64,000 bases of DNA from contig NZ_CP036267.1 in the NCBI RefSeq assembly GCF_007744255.1, forward strand, positions 4,568,001 through 4,632,000, in the 5' to 3' direction. The notes beneath the pieces are model-generated. The model was not told the DNA's origin, searched no databases, and was given only the letters and a program-made list of their open reading frames with translations. This DNA is from Thalassoglobus polymorphus (lineage in GTDB: Bacteria; Planctomycetota; Planctomycetia; Planctomycetales; Planctomycetaceae). The first letter of the stretch is position 1; each line of letters begins with the position of its first letter. Below are positions 54,425 to 62,293 of the stretch, piece after piece. The position numbers were made by a program, and so were the translations under genes.

Positions 54425-57274
54425 ATGAGAATTGCACTTTGTCTCATCGTATTACTCACAATTTGCTCCACAAGTTTCGCCGACGAAACGATCAAGCCAG
54501 CTGATCCAAAGTTAGGTCGCGCGGTCGACTTCTATCAGGATGTCTACCCCATCCTGCAAAGCAAATGTCTGGCGTGCCATAGCGGTGCACTCAAAGAAAA
54601 TGATCTCGCACTGGAAAGTGCTGAGTCGATTCTCAAAGGAGGAGCCAGTGGCGAATCAGTCGTTCCGGGAAAACCTGAAGAGAGCTACATGTATCTCGTA
54701 GCGGCTCGGATTGATGAACCGGTCATGCCTCCGCTCCCGAACAAGGTTCAAGCGAAAGCTCTGACACCTAAAGAGCTCGGAATTCTCAAGCAATGGATCA
54801 CCGAAGGGGCCAAGGCTGGTGAACGACAAGTTGACAACTCCATCGCCTGGCAACCTGTGCCGGAGTCATACAAAGCCGTTTACAGCCTCGCACTTGGACC
54901 AGACAACCGCTTCGTTTACGCAGGACGAGGAAACCGAATCTTCGTCTACGATGTCTACTCCGGTGAAGAGGTCGCACGAATGAGCGACCCGGGTCTCCTC
55001 GCACTGCGAGAGGGAGATCAACCGATTTATGGAGCAGGCGTTGCCCACCGAGATTTCGTACACTCACTGGCGATCAGCCCAAACGGACAAACTCTCGCCT
55101 CGGGTGGATATCGAAATGTGAAATTGTGGAATCGAGAAGCCCCCGCACCACTGGGAAATCTTGATTTGCCAGCAAAGGTGAAAGCGACAGCTGTCGACAC
55201 GACAGGAAACTGGGCCGCATTTCTTCTTGAAGATAACCGAATTCAGCTTTGGAATCTGACGAACGGTCAACCCGGTTTAGTGATCGCCGCTGACGATCAG
55301 GTGCTACATTCGATTGCATTTGGTCCTGAAGGAAAAACGGTCCTCTCAGGGACAGAGTCAGGAACAATTCGAATTTCCAAAATTGCTGACGGAACAACAA
55401 CGCTGGGATTAAAAACTCCTTCCGCAATCCACGCGATTGCTTCAATTGGAGAACCAGCACAAATCGTAACCGCCAATCTCGATCACGTCGCACGAATCTG
55501 GAATTGGGCCGATGCTCAAAAGCCTGTTGCAGAAGGAGCGGAAGCTCCGAAACCAGCGTTAGAACTCAAAGGACACACTCAACCGATCACCGCAATCGAA
55601 GTGTTTGGTGAAAGGAAAGAAGTAGTAACCGGCAGCAAAGATGCAACAGTTCGTGTCTGGAACCTTGCGGACGGAAAGGGACTCTTTAACCAGAACATCG
55701 GCGGACCAGTCACAGCGGTCGCGATGTCGTCGGACGGACAGTTCATCGCAGGCAGTGGCGAGAACAAAATCGCCCGGATCTGGGATCGAAAAGGAACCAA
55801 ACTCGGTGATGTACAAGGGACTCAGGTTCTCACCAGAGATCTTCAACAGAAAACGGACGACCAAACGGTCGCCAAAGCTCAGTTCGCACTCGCGGACAAA
55901 GCTCTGAAAGATGCCGAAAAAGACAAAACGCAGCGAGAAGAATCGCTCAAAAGCGCGAATGAACAAAAAGAGAAGGTGACGAAGGAACTCGCTGAAGCTG
56001 AGAAAAAAGCGACAGAGGCGAAAGCCAAACTTGACGAAGCCACCAAGTTGCTCGCAGAAAAGCCCGAAGATGCTGCACTGAAGAAGGCTAAAGAGGCTGC
56101 AGAGAAGGCGTACCAACCGTTAGAGGATGCACGTAAGAAAGCGATGGACGCAGTAACTTCGGCTACGCGGGCCATCGAACTTTCAACACAATCAGTTGAG
56201 ACCGCCAAGAAAACTGTTCAGGCGAAGACGCAAGCAAAAACAGACGCCGACAAAAAACAAAAAGCAGCCGATGCAGAACTTGCCAAAGTGAAAGATCTCG
56301 TCACCAAAGCGAATCAGGTCATGGCATCAGTCCACTTCTCTCCAAATGGAAAAGTTCTTTACACCTCTGGAGTTGGCCAACCGATCCAATTGTGGAATGT
56401 TCCCGATGGCAAGGCGATTGGAGTCACTGCAGTCCCGGTAGAGCAGGTGGCAAAAACGTTACTCACCCCGACCGGAGCAATGATCGTCCTGAATGCGGAA
56501 AACAAAGTCAGTTCATGGGACATCTCTCCACGCTGGTCATTGGCTGCAACACTCGGCCCTGATCCGGCGAATGCGTTAGACACCAGCAAATCAAAGTTTG
56601 AAGACCGCGTGACGGCACTCGCGTTCAGCCCGGATGGAACTCTCCTCGCAACTGGTGGCGGAGAACCTTCACGAAATGGAGAACTGATGCTCTGGAATGT
56701 CGAGTCGCATCAACTCGTTCGTCAAATCCCTGATGCACACAGCGATACAATTTCAGACATCGAATTCTCGCGAGACGGTCAGTTTATCGTAACCGGAGCG
56801 TCGGACAAATTTGTGAAAGTGTTCAAGGTCGCAGATGGCTCTCATCTCCGATCTTACGAAGGACACACGGACCACGTTCTCGGCGTGGCTTTCAAAGAGG
56901 ATCAAAGCAGCCTGGCAAGCGCCGGAGCCGACAATGCGATCAAAATCTGGAATGTCGAAACCGGGGAACAACGAAGAACCATCAGCAACTACGGGAAGCA
57001 GGTCACGTCGGTCGACTTTGTCGGCGTGACTGACAACATCATCAGCAGTGGTGGCGATAAAGGTGTGAAGTATCACACTGCAGCGAATGGTCGCAACTAC
57101 CGCTCATTCGCCGGAAACAATGACTTCGTTTACGTCGCACTCTCTACTGGTGACGAGAGTCTCGTTATCGCTGCCGGAGAAGATGGCGTCGTTCGTGTCT
57201 GGAACGGAAAGGATGGAAAGCTGATCGTCAGCTTCGCAGCTCCGGAAGTGAAAACTGAAACCGCACAGCGTTAA
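54425..57274 (+). CDS. PSCyt1-WD40 protein with coiled-coil insertion
   Basis: A 949-residue protein from the ATG at 54425, behind AAGGA; the longer frame from 54197 overlaps the previous gene. Signal peptide MRIALCLIVLLTICSTSFAD. A planctomycete cytochrome domain at about 30-135 holds the haem motif CLACHS. WD40 blades follow from about 145 to 465 (LALGPDNRFVYAGRGNRIFV, VTAVAMSSDGQFIAGSGENK). A coiled coil at about 468-633 contains the KPEDAALK motif, then the propeller resumes to the end (IEFSRDGQFIVTGASDKFVK). The coil therefore splits the propeller. Its stop overlaps the next start (TAATG). A periplasmic redox or scaffold role is inferred. Confidence 0.88.
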   Translation: MRIALCLIVLLTICSTSFADETIKPADPKLGRAVDFYQDVYPILQSKCLACHSGALKENDLALESAESILKGGASGESVVPGKPEESYMYLVAARIDEPVMPPLPNKVQAKALTPKELGILKQWITEGAKAGERQVDNSIAWQPVPESYKAVYSLALGPDNRFVYAGRGNRIFVYDVYSGEEVARMSDPGLLALREGDQPIYGAGVAHRDFVHSLAISPNGQTLASGGYRNVKLWNREAPAPLGNLDLPAKVKATAVDTTGNWAAFLLEDNRIQLWNLTNGQPGLVIAADDQVLHSIAFGPEGKTVLSGTESGTIRISKIADGTTTLGLKTPSAIHAIASIGEPAQIVTANLDHVARIWNWADAQKPVAEGAEAPKPALELKGHTQPITAIEVFGERKEVVTGSKDATVRVWNLADGKGLFNQNIGGPVTAVAMSSDGQFIAGSGENKIARIWDRKGTKLGDVQGTQVLTRDLQQKTDDQTVAKAQFALADKALKDAEKDKTQREESLKSANEQKEKVTKELAEAEKKATEAKAKLDEATKLLAEKPEDAALKKAKEAAEKAYQPLEDARKKAMDAVTSATRAIELSTQSVETAKKTVQAKTQAKTDADKKQKAADAELAKVKDLVTKANQVMASVHFSPNGKVLYTSGVGQPIQLWNVPDGKAIGVTAVPVEQVAKTLLTPTGAMIVLNAENKVSSWDISPRWSLAATLGPDPANALDTSKSKFEDRVTALAFSPDGTLLATGGGEPSRNGELMLWNVESHQLVRQIPDAHSDTISDIEFSRDGQFIVTGASDKFVKVFKVADGSHLRSYEGHTDHVLGVAFKEDQSSLASAGADNAIKIWNVETGEQRRTISNYGKQVTSVDFVGVTDNIISSGGDKGVKYHTAANGRNYRSFAGNNDFVYVALSTGDESLVIAAGEDGVVRVWNGKDGKLIVSFAAPEVKTETAQR

Positions 57275-58347
57275 TGCCGACGATCCGCAATGTTCGTGCT
57301 TGCCAACCAGTCGATCAGAATTCTCCCGACGATTGGCGCACTTCCATCGGACAAATCCTGGTCGCAATCGATACCGACAACGGTCTTACTGGTTTCGGCG
57401 TTGGAGGAGGTGGACGTGCGGGGCTGCACGTTATTGACACGGTCCTCAAGGACCTGCTGATCGGGCGACCTGTTGAAACGGTCGAAGACCACTGGAAGAA
57501 CCTGAGCAATGCTATCCTGCCGTTTGGGCCGGAAGGGATTGCAACGATGGCCCTGAGTGGCCTCGATCTTGCACTTTGGGACATACGTGGGAAACTTGCA
57601 AACCAGCCGATTGCTACCCTTCTCAACTCCGAGGTAAATCTCGCTCAACCAATTCCAATCTATCAAACCGTTTGGGAAAACGTCCCCGAGGATGTGGCGC
57701 AGGGAAATTGCAGCGTCAAGCTTCACTTGGGTGAATCGACTTCCAAAGGTCTCTCGACGTCAAAGCTGGTCGACCAACTTGTCAAGAAAGTCGAGCGAGC
57801 AAGGGAAGCCATCGGTCCGAACCGCAAGTTGATGGTCGATGCCTGGATGAAATGGGATCTCGAAACGACATTACGATTCGCAGCTCAAGCAGAGCCGTAT
57901 CGACTGGAGTGGATTGAAGAGCCTCTTCCACTCAACGACCGCGACGGATATGCGACTCTTTCAAGGGAATGTCCAATTCCAATCGCAGGCGGGGAACATG
58001 TTTTCACTGCGAATCAATTCCAAAGCATTATCGAACATCGGTTACAGACAATCCTGCAACCAGATGTTTGCTGGGTCGGCGGGCTGACGGAGCTCGTGAA
58101 AATTTATGAAATGGCGAAGCAGCCGGGGTTCCGAGTGATTCCGCACCGTGGTGCGGAACTCTGGAGTTTACACGCAATCGCAGCCTTGAGTGAACAACCG
58201 CTTGCGGAATCGGGGCGTCCCTGGATGAGTTGGGTTGGGGGACAACCGAAAGTGACGCAAGGAACGATCCAACTTTTGAAACGTCCCGGGCTTGGTGTTG
58301 ATATTGATGAAAGTCTCTTCTCAGCGAAAACAACAATTCAGCTCTGA
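57274..58347 (+). CDS. Enolase superfamily enzyme (mandelate racemase/muconate lactonizing type)
   Basis: A 357-residue cytoplasmic enzyme. The capping domain is at about 1-115 and the barrel runs from 125. Metal ligands are the Asp of MVDAWMKWD, the Glu of WIEEPLP and the Glu of AGGEH. The catalytic base His is in IPHRGAELW, and the Lys of SVKLHLGE is the counterpart on the other face. The His base suggests the mandelate racemase or sugar-acid dehydratase group; the exact substrate is unknown. Its start overlaps the stop of the PSCyt1-WD40 gene, so the two are translationally coupled. Confidence 0.88.
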   Translation: MPTIRNVRACQPVDQNSPDDWRTSIGQILVAIDTDNGLTGFGVGGGGRAGLHVIDTVLKDLLIGRPVETVEDHWKNLSNAILPFGPEGIATMALSGLDLALWDIRGKLANQPIATLLNSEVNLAQPIPIYQTVWENVPEDVAQGNCSVKLHLGESTSKGLSTSKLVDQLVKKVERAREAIGPNRKLMVDAWMKWDLETTLRFAAQAEPYRLEWIEEPLPLNDRDGYATLSRECPIPIAGGEHVFTANQFQSIIEHRLQTILQPDVCWVGGLTELVKIYEMAKQPGFRVIPHRGAELWSLHAIAALSEQPLAESGRPWMSWVGGQPKVTQGTIQLLKRPGLGVDIDESLFSAKTTIQL

Positions 58348-58380
58348 ACACTATGCTTACTCAGCTTGATGCCCGCATGC

Positions 58381-58617
58381 TTAAATCACAAAGAGCATCG
58401 CGAAAATCACCGCAAGAATTCCAAGCAGTGCCGTCCAGATGTACCAGTCGGGCTTTCCCACAAGAGGATTTGTAGAGCGGATGATGTACTCGTGACAAAT
58501 GGGACACATCTCGCAGTCTTCGTACACATCTGCCCCGCAGTTCGGACAAGTCACCGAGAACGTCTCGTCAGGATCGGTCTCGACATAATCCTCGTAGTCG
58601 TCATCTTCCCAGTTCAT
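58381..58617 (-). CDS. Small zinc-ribbon membrane protein
   Basis: A 78-residue protein from the ATG at 58617 (MNWEDDDYEDYVETDPDET). A zinc ribbon, CPNCGADVYEDCEMCPIC at about 24-41, is followed by one C-terminal membrane helix (YIWTALLGILAVIFAMLFVI). This matches a common small planctomycete family of unknown role. It is convergent with the enolase-family gene. Confidence 0.75.
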   Translation of the reverse strand: MNWEDDDYEDYVETDPDETFSVTCPNCGADVYEDCEMCPICHEYIIRSTNPLVGKPDWYIWTALLGILAVIFAMLFVI

Positions 58618-58685
58618 CTTGTTGTTATACTCCAGATCATGGGACGTCACGCATTGTTAAACTAACTCTCGCAGACCACGTAATG

Positions 58686-60224
58686 TCATGGTGACTTCTC
58701 TTCTCGTTTTCCTTCGTTCCACCAGATGGAGATCCATGGAGAGAAGTCGATATCACGGGGCTCGAAGTGACCAACTGCGATGTCCAGATCGTTATCGCCG
58801 TCGAAATCACCCAGTTCGAGACAGGCGTGCTGAGCGACACCTGACTCAAGATTGTGACGAACAAATTGCTTCCCTTCGACCTGTTCGAGCCAAATCAACG
58901 AATAAAATGGATGCTCAAAACTGAGTGCCATTGAGGAGGCCACAAGATCAATGTCACCATCTCCATCCAAGTCGCCCGCTTTCACACAATATGCACCGGG
59001 CATCCTGGTGACCTCATGATGAACAAATTTCAGATCGTCTGTCTGTTCCAGCCACTGCACTGAGTGATACGGTTTCAGTAGGCTGCTGTCGAGGCTGTCA
59101 CCATTGGTGTAGATGATATCCCAGTCATCATCGTTATCGAGATCGACAACATCGATCGAAGAGGACCCATAGCTGGGATCGTCCGCTGTGAAAAGAACTT
59201 TGTTCTCGAAATTCCCCGAGCCGTCGTTCAAGTAAACTTCCACAGATTCATATGCCTGAGAGAACAAGACAACGATATCCAAATCACCATCGTCGTCGAT
59301 ATCAATTATCGGAACATGGCTGGCCCCGTGGCGGTCACTCAGGACGTGCTCTTTAAACTGAAGCTCGCCATCTTTGGGCGGGAGTTGCTCAAGCCAGACA
59401 AGCTTTCCAGTCTCTCGCCAACCAAAAACGGCTACGGCAATATCCAGATCGCCATCTCCATCAAAATCTGCGGATCGAGCATCGGAGACCCGACCAACTC
59501 CGTCGTAGATAACGGTCGATTTAATTTCTCCTCCGTCAAGGGGAATTTCCATCCAGCCTAAAAGTCCGTTACTGTGATCTGAAGCATCGGAACTTCCCAA
59601 GTCGGAGATAATCCAGTCGCGAACCCCATTCCCGTCCAGATCGCCGGGATGTGCATGTGCCGGATTCGAGAGCCCCCCAACTGTTTCGACTTTAGGTTTG
59701 CCATTGTGTAAATAAAACTGAGAGATATGCCCTTGCAGCATATCTGTGACCATCAGTTTTTCAGAAGCCTTGTCGGTTCCATAGTCTGCATACATGTGCG
59801 AGATCCCTGGGAGAGGGGCATCGATACGGTCAAAGCTCGCCTCAACAAAGACAATCGGTCCGGACGGGACGACTTTTTGCGCAAGTGGAATTGGAAAATC
59901 TTCAGACGAAAGATTTTCATAGTAAGAGACAACAGCTTCCAGATCTGGAGGAACTAAATCCGTGCGTCCGGACTTCTCGTAAAATTGGTATCCCTGCTCG
60001 ACTTCTGCTCTCCACATACTCACCGGAAACGTGTCTGGATGAGGAAAAGCATGACAATCGGCACAAAAGCGAACCACCTCTGTATGAGATGCTGGCGGAA
60101 CTGATTTTTTCTTTCCGGCTGAATTACTTCCTTTTCTAGAACATCCAAGACAACTCACGAGCAGAACCAGGACTAGAAATTTAGTCGCTTTAAAAGAACG
60201 AAGCATCAACAAGGACCCCGACAA
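58686..60224 (-). CDS. FG-GAP repeat lipoprotein with haem-binding motif
   Basis: A 512-residue lipoprotein (lipobox SCLGC near residue 28). A CADCH haem motif occurs at about 54-58, with a possible axial ligand further on. From about 160 to the end are seven FG-GAP/VCBS repeats with the calcium-binding pattern DLDGDGDIDLV, DFDGDNDLDIAV and DIDDDGDLDIVV, forming an integrin-like propeller. Such proteins are numerous in planctomycetes and the molecular role is unknown; adhesion or extracellular electron transfer are speculative. Confidence 0.88.
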   Translation of the reverse strand: MSGSLLMLRSFKATKFLVLVLLVSCLGCSRKGSNSAGKKKSVPPASHTEVVRFCADCHAFPHPDTFPVSMWRAEVEQGYQFYEKSGRTDLVPPDLEAVVSYYENLSSEDFPIPLAQKVVPSGPIVFVEASFDRIDAPLPGISHMYADYGTDKASEKLMVTDMLQGHISQFYLHNGKPKVETVGGLSNPAHAHPGDLDGNGVRDWIISDLGSSDASDHSNGLLGWMEIPLDGGEIKSTVIYDGVGRVSDARSADFDGDGDLDIAVAVFGWRETGKLVWLEQLPPKDGELQFKEHVLSDRHGASHVPIIDIDDDGDLDIVVLFSQAYESVEVYLNDGSGNFENKVLFTADDPSYGSSSIDVVDLDNDDDWDIIYTNGDSLDSSLLKPYHSVQWLEQTDDLKFVHHEVTRMPGAYCVKAGDLDGDGDIDLVASSMALSFEHPFYSLIWLEQVEGKQFVRHNLESGVAQHACLELGDFDGDNDLDIAVGHFEPRDIDFSPWISIWWNEGKREEKSP

Positions 60225-60359
60225 TGGAGAAAACTGGCCGCGCGCATTGGGTGGTAGTATGGCTAACGTCTCACAAAAGCGAAATGCTCAGACAACAAGA
60301 TCTCTTCAGAGTGCTCCAGCAATCATCAGGGCACTTCTTGAGCCTGTCTTGAGCGTCGA

Positions 60360-60430
60360 CGACACCATCATGAATTCATAGACTGCACACCACGATTCAG
60401 AACCGGAACACCGATTCGAAAGATGCACCT
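60360..60430 (+). repeat. Family B dispersed repeat
   Basis: ATCATGAATTCATAGACTGC, then a 44-bp core (60383-60426) ending TTCGAAAGATGC. It shares the first part with the 25542 copy, the middle (CAGAACC.GAACACC) with the 26881 copy and the end with the 43196 copy. Confidence 0.85.
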
Positions 60431-60432
60431 CG

Positions 60433-60642
60433 ATGTTTCTTCTCATCCTTGTTGCCCTCCAATTGTGCTTCGGAATGACACTTGGAACAAATTTTCTGAA
60501 AAGCCTTTCGAATGATGTCCCCACACCATCGGGGCGAATTCCCAGGCTTGTTCGTCGCGACGAAGAGCCGAAGACGTTTTGGATTTCAATTGCAATTCAG
60601 ATTCTTGCAGGCCTCCTGCTGGTTCTCTTGCATTCAGGTTGA
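60433..60642 (+). CDS. Small two-helix membrane protein (tentative)
   Basis: A 69-residue frame with hydrophobic segments at the start (MFLLILVALQLCFGMTL) and the end (FWISIAIQILAGLLLVLLHS), and a basic loop between. It starts 6 bases after a family B repeat with no proper ribosome binding site. The hydrophobic periodicity supports a real gene, but a longer leftward frame overlaps it. It should be treated as tentative. Confidence 0.45.
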   Translation: MFLLILVALQLCFGMTLGTNFLKSLSNDVPTPSGRIPRLVRRDEEPKTFWISIAIQILAGLLLVLLHSG

Positions 60643-60774
60643 AGCCGGTCGCCTCAAGCCAGTCACCCAGGGAATCTGGCGCCTCAATTTCTGATGATGG
60701 CCTGCGATGTGATGGCATCCTTGGGGTCTGCTCTTTAAGATGAGAATGACACTTCACCAACAGGAAATTTTTTA

Positions 60775-62205
60775 ATGTTTGCAACACGCCTCGCCGTACT
60801 CTCCTCCCTTTGCCTGCCTCTTTTTTGCTCCATTGCATTTGCAGATCAAGCTCCCCGTACCGGGCTGTTTGTGGAGGGTTATTTTGATCAGCTGAGTTAT
60901 ACCGCTGAAGAGAAAGTTGGCTTGCATCTCTCTTCGAGTGCTGAGCAAATTTCGATGACCGTGGAGCGAGTTGGTCCGAAGAACGAGCAAGTCTTCGCGC
61001 ACGATGGAATCATCGGGAAGGTTTACCCGATTCCTGACCGGGCTTCTTCTGATGGCTGCAACTGGCCGGTCGCTTTCGAGTTTCCAGTCTCCAAGGATTG
61101 GCGTTCCGGGTACTATCAAGTCACTCTGACCGGAAAGAAAGCGGGCAAAGAGAAACCGGCACGGGCAGTCCTGTTCTTCGTTGTTCGTTCTTCAAATCCT
61201 GGTCAAGAAACCAAAATTCTTCTTCAGCTCTCCACAAACACATACAACGCATACACTAACTGGGGCGGGCACAGTTTGTACTCCTATCATGACCGAGACG
61301 GGCTTCAAGGTCATCGTGTTTCTTTCAACCGACCAATCAATTCACAATTCAACAACTGGGAATTGCATTTCGTTCGCTGGGCGGAATCGAACGGGTATAC
61401 GCTCGACTATGCAGTCAACAGCGATCTGGAATTCCATCCGGAAATCCTCAAGCACTACAACTTAGTGTTGAGCGTAGGTCACGATGAATACTGGTCCTCA
61501 CCAATGCGAGACCATCTGGAAGAGTACATCGCAAAGGGTGGAAATGTCGCTTTCTTTAGTGGAAACACCTGTTGCTGGCAAGTTCGCAGCGAAGAGAATG
61601 GTCGCGCACTCACCAGTTGGAAACAGGTCTACCAGCTTGATCCACTCTATCGGACGAGCGACCATAAACTGCTCAGCACAGCCTGGAGCCATCATCTTGT
61701 TCAACGACCAGAGAACCAACTGACTGGCGTCGGTTTTCTTTGGGGCGGTTACCATCGCAGCCACGGTCAATTCATGGAGGGTCCAGCTTCATACGAAGTT
61801 CATCGGCCAGAACACTGGATCTTCGACAAGACCGACATCAAAAAAGGAGAGCGTTTCGGCGGGAAGGATACGATTGTTGGCTACGAATGTGATGGCTGCG
61901 AGATGACCTGGAAAGACGGGCTTCCATTTCCGACTCATCGCGACGGAACTCCCGAATCGTTTACGATACTCGGGACGTGTCCGGCTCGCTGGGCACCGGG
62001 CGACTCTTACTGGTACGACAAGTTCCCCAAGGACCGCATCGGTGCATCTGTCCTTGGAACCTATACACAAGGAGGAACTGTCTTCACTTCCGGGTCCACC
62101 GATTGGGCTCATGGTTTACGTGGCAACGACGCGACCGTTATTCAAATCACCCGAAATATTCTTGACAAGCTGTCTCGGAAACGTGGCGAACCAGTCTCAA
62201 AATAA
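60775..62205 (+). CDS. Exported protein with N,N-dimethylformamidase beta-like domain
   Basis: A 476-residue protein with a signal peptide ending near SIAFADQ. An Ig-like N-terminal domain (about 25-120) is followed by the large domain of dimethylformamidase beta subunits: LLQLSTNTYNAYTNWGGHSL, LDYAVNSDLEFHPE, LVLSVGHDEYWSS, KGGNVAFFSGNTCCWQVR. These residues are the glutamine-amidotransferase-like fold with the metal-adjacent Tyr/Glu/His cluster. The natural substrate is unlikely to be dimethylformamide; homologues in planctomycetes have unknown roles. Confidence 0.85.
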   Translation: MFATRLAVLSSLCLPLFCSIAFADQAPRTGLFVEGYFDQLSYTAEEKVGLHLSSSAEQISMTVERVGPKNEQVFAHDGIIGKVYPIPDRASSDGCNWPVAFEFPVSKDWRSGYYQVTLTGKKAGKEKPARAVLFFVVRSSNPGQETKILLQLSTNTYNAYTNWGGHSLYSYHDRDGLQGHRVSFNRPINSQFNNWELHFVRWAESNGYTLDYAVNSDLEFHPEILKHYNLVLSVGHDEYWSSPMRDHLEEYIAKGGNVAFFSGNTCCWQVRSEENGRALTSWKQVYQLDPLYRTSDHKLLSTAWSHHLVQRPENQLTGVGFLWGGYHRSHGQFMEGPASYEVHRPEHWIFDKTDIKKGERFGGKDTIVGYECDGCEMTWKDGLPFPTHRDGTPESFTILGTCPARWAPGDSYWYDKFPKDRIGASVLGTYTQGGTVFTSGSTDWAHGLRGNDATVIQITRNILDKLSRKRGEPVSK

Positions 62206-62293
62206 GAGCTGAGAACTCGCTTCTTAATCGCGAATCGAATTCGCTTTCGATACGATTTCAGGAGAATACCGGTCTCGATTTGCATCATCCCCA

